A stretch of 64,000 nucleotides of DNA from Labilithrix luteola (GTDB lineage Bacteria; Myxococcota_A; Polyangia; Polyangiales; Polyangiaceae): contig NZ_CP012333.1 of assembly GCF_001263205.1 (NCBI RefSeq), positions 2,790,001 to 2,854,000 of the forward strand, read 5' to 3'. The translations under genes were made by a program, and so were the position numbers. Shown here piece by piece: positions 7,279 to 15,301 of this stretch (the stretch's first letter is position 1; every line of letters starts with the position of its first letter). The notes under the pieces were generated by a model. It was not told the origin of the DNA. It did not search any database and saw only the letters and a program-made list of their open reading frames with translations.

Positions 7279-8994
7279 TCATTCGGTGAGAATGCGGTGA
7301 ACGAGCTGGATGCACACCGAGCCCTCACCGACCGCGGAGGCCACGCGTTTGACGCTGTTCGCGCGAACGTCGCCGACCGCGAAGATGTGCGGACGGCTCG
7401 TCTCGAAGAGGAGCGGCGCGCGTTCGAGAGGCCAGTGCGCCTCGAGGAGCATCTCATGGGTGAGATCCGCGCCCGAGCAGACGAAGCCCTTCGCATCGGT
7501 CATGACGCAGCCGTGCAGCCACCTGGTGTTCGGACTGGCCCCCGCCATCGTGAAGAGATGGCGGATCGGATGTGTCGACGTCTCCCCCGTCGCGTCGTCA
7601 CGCCAGGTGACCTGTTCGAGGTGTTCTTTGCCGTGAAGCCCAACGATACGCGTCCGCTTCCGGAGCGTGATGTTCGGCGTCTCCTCGATGCGACGCACGA
7701 GATACCGGGACATGCTGGCGGCCAGGTCCGGTCCACGAATGAGCATGTGAACGTGCTTGCACGAGCGCGCGAGGAACGTGGCCGCCTGTCCGGCGGAGTT
7801 GCCGCCGCCGACGATGACGACCTCGTTGTCACCACATCGCTGCGCCTCGACGTACGTGGCCGCGTAGTAGACGCCCACGCCTTCGAACCGCGAGAGCTCG
7901 GGAAGGTCGAGCTTTTTGTACTCCGCCCCGGTGGCAATGATGAGGGCGCGCGTGCGGACGATGTCGCCGCCGCCGAGATCGATCTGGATGATGGGGTGGC
8001 CACAGTCGATGCGAACGGCGCTGCGGGCGACGACGATCTGCGCGCCGAACTTCTCGGCCTGCGTGAACGCGCGACCGGCGAGCGCTTGCCCCGAGATGCC
8101 CGTGGGGAAACCGAGGTAGTTCTCGATTTTCGAGCTCGATGCGGCCTGGCCTCCCGGCGCGGTCGATTCGATGACGAGGACGTCGAGCCCCTCCGACGCG
8201 CCGTAGACCGCCGCTGCCAGGCCCCCCGGCCCGCTCCCGCAGATGACGACGTCGCGTATCGACTCCATCTGCACGTTCGCGTTGAACCCGAGACAGTCGG
8301 CGACCTGCGTTTCGGTAGGGTTGCGGAGGACGCAGCCACGCCGACACACGATGACGAGGGGGATGTCGTCCACGCTCACGTGGAATCGATCGAGGAGCTC
8401 CTGGACGACGGCATCGCGCTCGACGTCGAGATACTGCACCGGCTGACCATTGCGCGCGAAGAAGGCTTGCAAGCGCAGCGTGGCGGCCGAGTTCCGCGAG
8501 CCGATGATCACCGAGTCGCCGTAGCCCGACGACAGAAGGGCGACGCGGCGAAGGATGAACGCGCGCATGAGGAGCTCGCTCAGCTCCGACTCGGTCTGGA
8601 CGATCGCCCGCAGGCGGGGCTGTTCCACACGAATCACGCGAACATCGGTTTTGGCCCGAACTTGAACGAAGCTCCGCCGATCGGTGAGGAGCGTCACCTC
8701 GCCGGTAAACTGGTGCTCGCCGAGGGTCGTGATGAGCTCCTCGATTCCTCCCGGTCGCGCGTAGACGACGTCGATCTGCCCTTCGAGGACGACGAAGAAC
8801 GGCAGGTGCGTGTCCCCCTGATCGTAGAGGACATGACCGGCCGGGTAGCGCATCTCCTGGCCGAAGGCCGCGATGCGCGCAACCTGGGCCGGCGTGAGAA
8901 CCGGGAACATCTGCGCCACCCGGTTCGAGAGCTCGCCGAAGGGACGGTTCGGGCCCGCGCTCGAGTTCGCGTTCGAGATCGTGGCGGTTTGCAT
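7279..8994 (-). CDS. cNMP-binding / Trx-fold / thioredoxin-reductase-like flavoprotein
   Basis: A 571-residue cytoplasmic three-module protein. Residues ~25-145 form a cyclic-nucleotide-binding fold (YPAGHVLYDQGD, FTGEVTLLTDR). Residues ~160-230 resemble a thioredoxin/glutaredoxin fold (IIGSRNSAATLRLQAFF). Residues ~245-571 are a TrxR-type FAD/NAD(P) oxidoreductase with GSGPGG and GGGNSAG dinucleotide loops and a C-terminal FAVGDVR motif. The redox CxxC of true thioredoxin reductases is absent: the equivalent stretch reads YYAATYVEAQRC. It therefore belongs to the cNMP-coupled TrxR-like subgroup, and its electron acceptor cannot be stated. AGGGGAAG precedes the ATG. It lies between the two SGNH paralogues and probably forms its own unit. 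Confidence 0.85.
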   Translation of the reverse strand: MQTATISNANSSAGPNRPFGELSNRVAQMFPVLTPAQVARIAAFGQEMRYPAGHVLYDQGDTHLPFFVVLEGQIDVVYARPGGIEELITTLGEHQFTGEVTLLTDRRSFVQVRAKTDVRVIRVEQPRLRAIVQTESELSELLMRAFILRRVALLSSGYGDSVIIGSRNSAATLRLQAFFARNGQPVQYLDVERDAVVQELLDRFHVSVDDIPLVIVCRRGCVLRNPTETQVADCLGFNANVQMESIRDVVICGSGPGGLAAAVYGASEGLDVLVIESTAPGGQAASSSKIENYLGFPTGISGQALAGRAFTQAEKFGAQIVVARSAVRIDCGHPIIQIDLGGGDIVRTRALIIATGAEYKKLDLPELSRFEGVGVYYAATYVEAQRCGDNEVVIVGGGNSAGQAATFLARSCKHVHMLIRGPDLAASMSRYLVRRIEETPNITLRKRTRIVGLHGKEHLEQVTWRDDATGETSTHPIRHLFTMAGASPNTRWLHGCVMTDAKGFVCSGADLTHEMLLEAHWPLERAPLLFETSRPHIFAVGDVRANSVKRVASAVGEGSVCIQLVHRILTE

Positions 8995-9096
8995 GGCTTC
9001 CCCTGTTTAGGGATCCATTCGTCGCCGACGACGAGCGTGCAAGCCGCGAGCGCCCGATTCGCGCGACTGCACGCGCGAGCTTACGCGATGAGCTGA

Positions 9097-10554
9097 TTAG
9101 CGGTTCGGCGCGGCGTCGGGATGGCGCGAGCGCCAGGCTTCGAAGCCCGTGCTGAGCGCCTTGTAGAAGAGGTCGCCGATGACCTCCGCGCCTTGCGGCG
9201 TGGGATGCGTAAGGTCACCGCCACCGAGGCCGGTCTTCGCCCACTTGGCCATCGAGCCTTCGCCGCCCATCGCCTCGAACGTGTTCCAGAAGGCCACGCC
9301 GGTCTTCGCGGCAACGTTCTTCTGCGCGTTGACGAGCTTCTTGATGACGGGCTTCGTGCGGAGCGCGCCGCCTTCGGTGGTCTCGGCGCGGTCGAGTGGA
9401 GCGGCGATCAGAATCGACGCGTTGGGCGCCGCCGCCTTGATCTTCTCGACGACCGCCGTGAGCGTCTGCTCGTAGTTGCCGGCCAGGCCGGGCGCTTCGC
9501 TCTCGTTCGTTCCGTACTGGAGAACGACGAGCGCCGGCTTGCGGAGCGACATCTGCTCCGTCCAGTGGTTGGCGTCGATGCCGCCGAGGAGCTCCACCCG
9601 CGCGCCGTTCGCGCCGAGCGCGTCGTACACCACGCCGGGCTCCTCGCGTTCGAGCGCGACACCGAAGAGGCGCGGCGCGCCGGACACGACGTTCAGTTTG
9701 AGCTTCGCCTCGCCATCGGGAACCGAGAACGACTTGATGCGCGAGACCTTCTGTTCGCCCTTGGTCGAGAAGCGCTCGGTCTTGCCGGCAAACCGGACTT
9801 CGACGTCGCCGCCGGCGGGCGTCTCCAGGTAGTAGACGTCGAAGCGCGAGACCTTCTTGCCGTACTTGCTCTGCTCCGACGTGCCGAAGAACGCAGACGC
9901 GCCGGCGTTGCCGGTAAAGGTCACGCCGCCGAGGCCGTACATGCCGTCTTTCGTGAGCGGCCCGGTGATACGGCTCGAGTTCCAGCCCTCGCCTGCCCCG
10001 TGCGCGACGTCGTTGTGGAAGTACCACTCCCAAGGATTGGCCACGAGGAGGAAGCCGTGACCGGCATCGCCCAGGTCCGCCTGCATCTTGCGACGCATCG
10101 TTCCCGAGACGTAGTCGCTCGTGATGACGCTGTCGCCGTAGTGCATGATGCGCGTGACCGCGCCGGGCTGCTTGGCGCGCGTCTTCGCGAGGTAGCCGTA
10201 GAAGTTGTCGAGCGCGTGACCGGTCGGATCGTCGACGGCGATCGAGCCCTTGGTCTTCGCGAGAGCCTGCGCGTCGAGCGCCGCAGGTGCCGGCTGATCA
10301 GGCAGTGCGTTCGTGACGGTGGCTTCGTTGGTCGAAGCCTTGAGCGCGGTCTCGCCGTGCGCGAGCGCTGGCGCGACTGGCGCGCTGGCCTTCTCTTGCG
10401 GGGTCGTCGTCTCGGCGTCGGCCGTGTGATCCCACGGTGCCCGGACGATCCGATACGGAGCGAGCGCCGGGGAGGCATACGGAACGGCCAGCAGGCCGAG
10501 CATCACGCCGATGGCAGCCGTGGTCTTACCCGCGAGAGGATGGCTCACGCCCAC
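9097..10554 (-). CDS. SGNH/GDSL hydrolase-family protein, paralogue 2
   Basis: Homologous along its length to the protein at 5487-6917. The motifs are HYGDS (Ser142), QYGTNES and DLTH (Asp447, His450), so the SGNH triad is complete. A hydrophobic segment near residues 8-27 (ending LAVPYASPALA) makes it a secreted or membrane-tethered protein. An Ala/Thr/Pro-rich linker precedes the catalytic domain. The start is uncertain: GTG 10554 (or 10548) places the signal sequence at the N-terminus, whereas the frame stays open to 10695, where the extra residues look non-coding. No good ribosome site is visible. A role in envelope glycan de- or trans-acylation is inferred from the family and the nearby MBOAT. 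Confidence 0.75.
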   Translation of the reverse strand: MGVSHPLAGKTTAAIGVMLGLLAVPYASPALAPYRIVRAPWDHTADAETTTPQEKASAPVAPALAHGETALKASTNEATVTNALPDQPAPAALDAQALAKTKGSIAVDDPTGHALDNFYGYLAKTRAKQPGAVTRIMHYGDSVITSDYVSGTMRRKMQADLGDAGHGFLLVANPWEWYFHNDVAHGAGEGWNSSRITGPLTKDGMYGLGGVTFTGNAGASAFFGTSEQSKYGKKVSRFDVYYLETPAGGDVEVRFAGKTERFSTKGEQKVSRIKSFSVPDGEAKLKLNVVSGAPRLFGVALEREEPGVVYDALGANGARVELLGGIDANHWTEQMSLRKPALVVLQYGTNESEAPGLAGNYEQTLTAVVEKIKAAAPNASILIAAPLDRAETTEGGALRTKPVIKKLVNAQKNVAAKTGVAFWNTFEAMGGEGSMAKWAKTGLGGGDLTHPTPQGAEVIGDLFYKALSTGFEAWRSRHPDAAPNR

Positions 10555-10682
10555 GTCGTAGAACGCAGGCGCCCGCGCATCAACTTTTGGCACGGGAGCC
10601 CACGAAAATAGCTCCTTCCGGCTGCAGGCCACCGCGTGCACGGGCCGAACGGCCGACGAGCCGACGAGACAGCCCGGAGGGT

Positions 10683-10826
10683 CAGAACTGCGCACTCGGC
10701 GGCGAGAGCTTCATGAACCGTCCGCCCGGCGTCCTTACCGGACAATGCACCGCGATGGGCCAGAACGGCCGGACCAACACGCATCCCGACGTCGGCTTCC
10801 GTTGCTGCGCCGATCCTCTCTACTGA
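10683..10826 (+). pseudogene. C-terminal remnant of a formylglycine-enzyme-like (FGE-sulfatase) gene
   Basis: This short stretch in one frame reads like the last ~47 residues of an FGE-sulfatase domain: LGGESF, then a Cys-containing loop, then DVGFRCC and a stop four residues later. The intact protein at 23851-24813 ends in the matching LGFRCC. Nothing upstream in this frame continues the domain, and the 5' region overlaps the opposite-strand SGNH gene. The fragment has therefore lost its start and most of its body. Real in sequence but almost certainly non-functional. Confidence 0.5.
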
Positions 10827-10883
10827 CGCGTTCGCTCGCGTGGATGGGCTTGGCCCGGTCCATGCTTGATGGTCCATGCGGCC

Positions 10884-11474
10884 ATGTCGAACTTCTACGA
10901 AGACGAGGAAATTCCGCTCTTGCTCGTCCGGCGCGCGAAGCGCGGGCCTGAAGACGCGCACCTAGAGCGAGACAAGGTTACCCGCGCGCAGGATCGCGAG
11001 ACCACCTGGACACAGGACTCGTACGCGATGCGGGATCGAATGCGCCCCTTCACGGCAGGCGGGATCATGGGCTTCCTCGCCGGCGCGTCAGGCCTCGGGG
11101 TCGTGCACGCAATGGTGCCTGCCCTCGTGCTCCGCGAGGTCGCGAAGGCCGCACAAACGTGGGGAGTGACGACTTCCATCGGCCTTGCCGTCGCCTACGT
11201 GACGGTCGGCTCGTGCGGCGCGCTTCTCGGCGCCTGCTTCGCGGCGGTCACGCGCTACTTGCGACGCTTCGTACCGCTGCTCCTCTGGGCACTCGTCTTC
11301 TTCGTCAGCGTGGCGATGCTCGTGCTGTCGTTGGTCCGGACCTACGCGCACGGAGCAGGAGCATCGCTCGCGCCTTCGATTCTGACCGCCGCGGCGGCCT
11401 ACGCCATCATCGTGTCGTTCGAGCTTCCTCTGCGGATGCGCAGTCGATCCGAGTGGGAACCCGAAGTCTCCTGA
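10884..11474 (+). CDS. Polytopic membrane protein of unknown function
   Basis: A 196-residue protein not recognised as any family. Residues 1-55 are charged and soluble (DEEIPLLLVRRAKR). Four hydrophobic segments follow: ~58-80 (including GIMGFLAGASGLG), ~95-120, ~130-152 (LLLWALVFFVSVAMLVLSL) and ~165-185. An inner-membrane protein with a short cytoplasmic N-terminal domain is predicted. ATG 10884 is used; ATG 10869 and TTG 10866 are in frame upstream, and none has a clear ribosome site. It converges on the DUF4230 gene with a 36-bp gap. Confidence 0.6.
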   Translation: MSNFYEDEEIPLLLVRRAKRGPEDAHLERDKVTRAQDRETTWTQDSYAMRDRMRPFTAGGIMGFLAGASGLGVVHAMVPALVLREVAKAAQTWGVTTSIGLAVAYVTVGSCGALLGACFAAVTRYLRRFVPLLLWALVFFVSVAMLVLSLVRTYAHGAGASLAPSILTAAAAYAIIVSFELPLRMRSRSEWEPEVS

Positions 11475-11510
11475 CGATCAGGAAGGCTCGAGCAGACCAG
11501 CATTCTGAGA

Positions 11511-12290
11511 TCAGTCGACGCCGACGCGAACCTCGCCCGGTGGGGTCTTCCATCGCACGACGACGGAGCTCGCGCCCCAAGCCGAGCCAAGCGCACGAAT
11601 CTGCTTTTCGGCCTGCTCGCGCGCGCGATCCATCGACGACGACTCCCGCGCTGCCTTCTCGAACGCGGCCACGGCTTCGCGCCGCGCCGTTCCTTCGAGC
11701 GACTCGTTGCGCTTGGCGAGCAGGTCGGTGGACCGCGAGTGGACGTACGAGTGCATCTCGTCGAAGCGGGTCGACAAGACCTCCGGCGGAGGCAGCGTCA
11801 CGTACGCAGTCTTGGTCGCCGCGTCGAAACGCACGTCCGAGTCGTCGAGTCGCGCGAGGTCGACACCGAGGATGACCTCCCCCGTTGCCACGAAGAGGAG
11901 CGAGTCGTCGGCCTCCACCATCCCATGCAGGCGCGTCTGGTGATCTTTCACGTCGATGATCTTCTCGACGTGCATCGCCGTCGTCTCGAGGCGTGCGAGA
12001 GCTCGAAGGTCGCGAATCACGGTCGGGCCTTCGTGCTCGACCTTCACGACCGACTCGGGCGGGGCCTTCTGGTCTCTCAAGTACCCCACACCGAGCGCGG
12101 TCACGGCCACGAACGCGGCCGGCCACGCGAAGCGTGACGCCACCGCAAGCGCTGCCGGCCCGCGCAATGCGGACGAGCCCGACGAGCTCGCCTTGCGCGA
12201 CGTATCGCGCGAAGCATCGCGGGCCGTTTCGCGCGACGAGTCGCGGGCCGCTTCCAGTGTAGGCGGAGTGTCACCCGTCGAGCTGCTCAT
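11511..12290 (-). CDS. DUF4230 family membrane-anchored protein
   Basis: A 259-residue protein with a Ser/Arg-rich cytoplasmic N-terminus (repeats of SRETARDASRDTS type), one transmembrane segment near residues 50-70 (WPAAFVAVTALGVGYL), then a DUF4230-like domain. That domain has the typical order TVIRDLRALARLETTAMHVEKIIDVKD, followed by a VATGEVILGVDLARL segment. DUF4230 proteins are found in many bacteria but their role is not established. The C-terminal third is an Ala/Arg/Glu-rich amphipathic helix. ATG 12290 has AAGGTG upstream. Divergent from the DUF488 gene across ~100 bp. Confidence 0.75.
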   Translation of the reverse strand: MSSSTGDTPPTLEAARDSSRETARDASRDTSRKASSSGSSALRGPAALAVASRFAWPAAFVAVTALGVGYLRDQKAPPESVVKVEHEGPTVIRDLRALARLETTAMHVEKIIDVKDHQTRLHGMVEADDSLLFVATGEVILGVDLARLDDSDVRFDAATKTAYVTLPPPEVLSTRFDEMHSYVHSRSTDLLAKRNESLEGTARREAVAAFEKAARESSSMDRAREQAEKQIRALGSAWGASSVVVRWKTPPGEVRVGVD

Positions 12291-12390
12291 GTGCCCCACC
12301 TTCGTAACCACGACGAGCGGTCGCGTCCACGTCGCGGCGCGGCAAGGTCCCGGCACGCGCGATGCACGGCGCGCATGGGAGGAACGAGGC

Positions 12391-12888
12391 ATGCTCCGCA
12401 TCAAACGTGCATACGAGCCCTATTCACCGTCGGACGGCTACCGCGTTCTCGTCGATCGCCTCTGGCCACGTGGCGTGAGCAAGGCGGACGCGCATTTCGA
12501 CACGTGGCTGAAAGAGCTCGCTCCGAGCGAAGAACTTCGAAAGTGGTTCGCCCACGATCCGAAACGCTTCGGTCGCTTCCGCGAGCGCTACGAGCACGAG
12601 CTCGCGGCCGACGACGCCGCTGCCGGATTGCTCGACGGCCTGGCCAAACGCGCGACACGTTCGACGGTCACGCTCGTCTACAGCGCGCGCGACGAAGAGC
12701 ACAACAACGCAGTCGTGCTCGCCGACGCGCTCCAGCGAAGACTCGCTAAGCCTCGGTCGTCGGTTCGCCGTGCGAGTGAGCCGGCCCGTGCGAGGCGTGC
12801 GCCGCGTGTTCGGTCCGCTGCCCCGAAGCCCAGGACACGAACGACTCCTGCGCGGCGACGTCTCCATGATGGAGAGCAACGCGCCTGA
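12391..12888 (+). CDS. DUF488 domain protein
   Basis: A 165-residue protein whose first ~120 residues are a clear DUF488 domain (YRVLVDRLWPRGVSK, FAHDPKRFGRFRERY, LVYSARDEEHNNAVVL). DUF488 proteins are small cytoplasmic proteins of uncertain function. GGAGG lies 8-12 bp before ATG 12391. The last ~45 residues are an Arg/Pro-rich tail encoded on the strand opposite the 3' end of the beta-CASP gene, so the two converge and overlap by 143 bp. The tail probably arose by loss of an earlier stop codon. Confidence 0.8.
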   Translation: MLRIKRAYEPYSPSDGYRVLVDRLWPRGVSKADAHFDTWLKELAPSEELRKWFAHDPKRFGRFRERYEHELAADDAAAGLLDGLAKRATRSTVTLVYSARDEEHNNAVVLADALQRRLAKPRSSVRRASEPARARRAPRVRSAAPKPRTRTTPARRRLHDGEQRA

Positions 12889-14185
12889 CGTCGGGGATGT
12901 GACCGAGCCAAGCGAGGAGCTCCTTGCGGTCGGCATGCGCCGAGAGGCCCTTGAGCGTGGCAATGCGGGCGCGAACGGTGACCTCTTCGCCGTTGAGGCG
13001 CACGCGGCCGCCGTGCTTCGCCGCGTCCTGGATTCGGCGACCAGGCGTTCCCTCGGCCTGATAACCGACGAACAGCACCGTGGTGTGCGGGTTGGGAAGG
13101 CCGTCGATCATGTGACCGATGATGCGCCCGCCGGTGACCATGCCCGAGCCGGCGATGATGATCATCGGGCCTTCGATGTCGTCGAGGCGATGCGAGTCCT
13201 TGCCCTTCTTGATCTCGAAGAGGTCGGCGAAGTCGAGCGGATCGTCGCCGCGTGCGAGCTTGTCGAGCGATTCCTTGTCGAAGAGGCGCTGGAAGTGGCG
13301 GTACGTGTTCGTGACGGCAAGGCCCATCGGCGTGTCGATGAACACGGGCACCGGCGGAATGCGGTGCGCCTCGACGAGGTTGTTGAGAAACCAGAGGAGC
13401 GTCTGCGTGCGCCCGATGGCGAAGGCCGGGATGAGAACCTTCGCCTTGTGGAGGATCGCGTCTTTCAGGATGCGTTCGAGATCTCGCTCGATGTCGTCGT
13501 GCGAGTGATCGTGGTCACGCGAACCGTAGGTCGATTCCATGACGACGACGTCGACGGGACGCCCCTTTTCCCAGGCCGTGTTCGGATCGCGGAGGATCGG
13601 ACTGTCAGGGCGCCCGAGGTCGCCGGAGACGATCACGCGGCTCGCGCTCGAGAGGATCTCAGCGCTTGCCGAGCCGAGGATGTGGCCGGCCTCGTGGAAA
13701 CTCAGCGAGACGCGCGAGTCCCCGAAAAGGTCGACGCGCTGCTCGTACGGCAGCGGGCGCGAGAGCTTCTGGAAATGCTCGAGGAACCGCGCAATCTCGC
13801 GATCGGAAGCGCGCTGCATCCCGAGGCTGTCTTCGAGCGAGAGCTTCGCGATCTGCAGCGTGGCCTGCGTGGCATAGATCGGCTTGTCGAAGCCGCCCTC
13901 GAGCAGCGTGGGTACGTTGCCGATGTGATCGAGGTGCCCGTGCGTGAGGACCAACGCGTCGACGTCGCGCGCCGCGTCGGGGAACACCATCGAATCGTGG
14001 CCCTGCGCGAGACCGCAATCGACGAGCAGACGATGCCTGCCGGTCTCGACGCGCGTCATCGCCCCCGTGACCTGCCTCACCGCCCCGAGCAAGCGGACCT
14101 CGCCGTCCGGAATGGGATGATTCTCGGTGTGCGCCAGGATCGGGGCCAGGATCGGGGAAAGGCTCGCCATCGGGAGGCCGACCAT
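12746..14185 (-). CDS. Beta-CASP metallo-beta-lactamase-fold ribonuclease-like protein
   Basis: A 479-residue cytoplasmic enzyme of the RNase J/CPSF-73-like group. Metal and CASP motifs are in order: HGHLDHIG (~82-89), FHEAGHILGSA, SGDLGRPDSPI, ESTYGSRDH, then the beta-CASP block AFAIGRTQTLLW, GSGMVTGGR, and the RNA-metabolism motif LKGLSAHADRKEL near the C-terminus. These predict a zinc-dependent RNA endo- or exonuclease. The tail is His-rich. ATG 14185 is used, with 14170 as an alternative; neither has a clear ribosome site. Its 3' end overlaps the DUF488 gene in convergent orientation. Confidence 0.85.
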   Translation of the reverse strand: MVGLPMASLSPILAPILAHTENHPIPDGEVRLLGAVRQVTGAMTRVETGRHRLLVDCGLAQGHDSMVFPDAARDVDALVLTHGHLDHIGNVPTLLEGGFDKPIYATQATLQIAKLSLEDSLGMQRASDREIARFLEHFQKLSRPLPYEQRVDLFGDSRVSLSFHEAGHILGSASAEILSSASRVIVSGDLGRPDSPILRDPNTAWEKGRPVDVVVMESTYGSRDHDHSHDDIERDLERILKDAILHKAKVLIPAFAIGRTQTLLWFLNNLVEAHRIPPVPVFIDTPMGLAVTNTYRHFQRLFDKESLDKLARGDDPLDFADLFEIKKGKDSHRLDDIEGPMIIIAGSGMVTGGRIIGHMIDGLPNPHTTVLFVGYQAEGTPGRRIQDAAKHGGRVRLNGEEVTVRARIATLKGLSAHADRKELLAWLGHIPDVRRVALHHGDVAAQESFVSWASGQRTEHAAHASHGPAHSHGEPTTEA

Positions 14186-14427
14186 AGAGGTTTTTGCGCT
14201 CGCGCGCCCGAGCGCCCGCACGCGAACCAAAGCGCGCGTTTTGCTTGGGCTTGGGAGGAGACTCGCAGCGGCCGCAAGCCGGACCGTGCCGGTCGTCCAG
14301 AGCGTCGCGCCAAGCAAGAAGAAATGACCATGGATAAGGCCCTCCACGTGACCTACACCGAAAGGAACGCGCACACGTGCGAGGTCCGGCGGGGGCGGGG
14401 GCTCGACGAACGTGTGCATGGGGGCCC

Positions 14428-14751
14428 ATGGCTCGTGCCGTCGTCGAAGAGATCGAACGCGACGGGGTTCGCTACCTCGTCATCGGCTATTCACCGCCGC
14501 GTCATGCCTGTTTCGCGAAGCTGACGCCGAGCGAGTTCGACGTCATCTCCGACTGGATTGGCGGCGCGTCGATGAAACAGATCGCCACGCGACGGAACAC
14601 GGCCGTCCGCACGATCGCCAACCAGATCGCGCGTGCTTACGAAAAGCTTGGCGTCGCTTCGCGCGGGGAGCTGCTCTTGCGGATGCGAGAAAAGGGAGAC
14701 GCGCAAGACGAGAGCGAGCCGCGGGGCGCCGCCGGCACGCGCCGGAGATAG
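14428..14751 (+). CDS. Small LuxR-type helix-turn-helix protein, first of a pair
   Basis: A 107-residue protein with an N-terminal strand pair (RDGVRYLVIGYSPP) and a GerE/LuxR-type HTH at ~35-90 (LTPSEFDVISDWIGGASMKQIATRR, TVRTIANQIARAYEKLGV). No receiver or autoinducer domain is present, so it is a stand-alone DNA-binding module, probably a transcription factor. The next gene encodes a diverged relative with the same layout, 46 bp downstream, so the two are likely co-transcribed. The region just upstream (14381-14427) contains GCACACGT and ACGTGTGC flanking a G-rich loop, which may be an operator. Confidence 0.75.
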   Translation: MARAVVEEIERDGVRYLVIGYSPPRHACFAKLTPSEFDVISDWIGGASMKQIATRRNTAVRTIANQIARAYEKLGVASRGELLLRMREKGDAQDESEPRGAAGTRRR

Positions 14752-14797
14752 TGGGCAGCTCACACGACGCCGAATCGCACGCGAGGGGAGGACGAGG

Positions 14798-15199
14798 TTG
14801 AAACAGGCGGCCCTGGCGATGGATCGCGCGAAGCGGCAACTCGGTTCGGATCCCGACGCGGGCATCGCGTACTGGAAGGCGATGGTCGAGGGGCGCTGGA
14901 CGCTCGTGGAGCGATTCGAATCGGATGGGCGGCACCTCCTCGTGGCGCGCGCGAACGAACCGCATGCCACGGCGTCGCGGGCGCTCTCGCCCATCCAACG
15001 CAAGATCGTGGGGCTGGTCGCGACCGGACGTCCCTCGAAGCTCGTGGCCTACGAGCTCGGCATCACCGAGAGCACGGTCTCGAGACAGCTCGCCGAAGCG
15101 CTACGGAAGCTCGGCGTCCGTACGCGCGCGGAGCTCGTGGCCCTCCACGCTTCGCTGAACACGGCAGCCTCGCGAGGCCGACGCAAGCCAGCGCGCTGA
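14798..15199 (+). CDS. Small LuxR-type helix-turn-helix protein, second of a pair
   Basis: A 133-residue protein: a ~60-residue N-terminal part (including WTLVERFESDGRHLLVARAN) then a LuxR-type HTH (LSPIQRKIVGLVATGRPSKLVAYELG, STVSRQLAEALRKLGVRTRAEL). TTG 14798 is chosen because GGGGAGGACGAGG sits just ahead; ATG 14819 is the alternative. The shared architecture with the preceding gene suggests an old tandem duplication, possibly giving homo- or heterodimers. The MBOAT gene starts 102 bp later in the same direction, so this pair may regulate it. That link is inference. Confidence 0.75.
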   Translation: MKQAALAMDRAKRQLGSDPDAGIAYWKAMVEGRWTLVERFESDGRHLLVARANEPHATASRALSPIQRKIVGLVATGRPSKLVAYELGITESTVSRQLAEALRKLGVRTRAELVALHASLNTAASRGRRKPAR

Positions 15200-15301
15200 C
15201 GTCAAGCGGTCCGGCCGACGCCGATCGAGCACGGCCGTCGGCTCGAAAGAAGCGCAAAAGCCCCGCAAATCGACCCCGACCTCTTGCCCGCAGGTCGGAA
15301 G

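Noticed and set aside
14381..14427. Possible third C-loop RNA: GCACACGT and ACGTGTGC flank a loop that is C-rich on the minus strand.
   Set aside because: There is no U-tract after the stem and no -24/-12 promoter on that strand; GGCACG is followed by a wrong -12 element. It overlaps the start region of an HTH gene.
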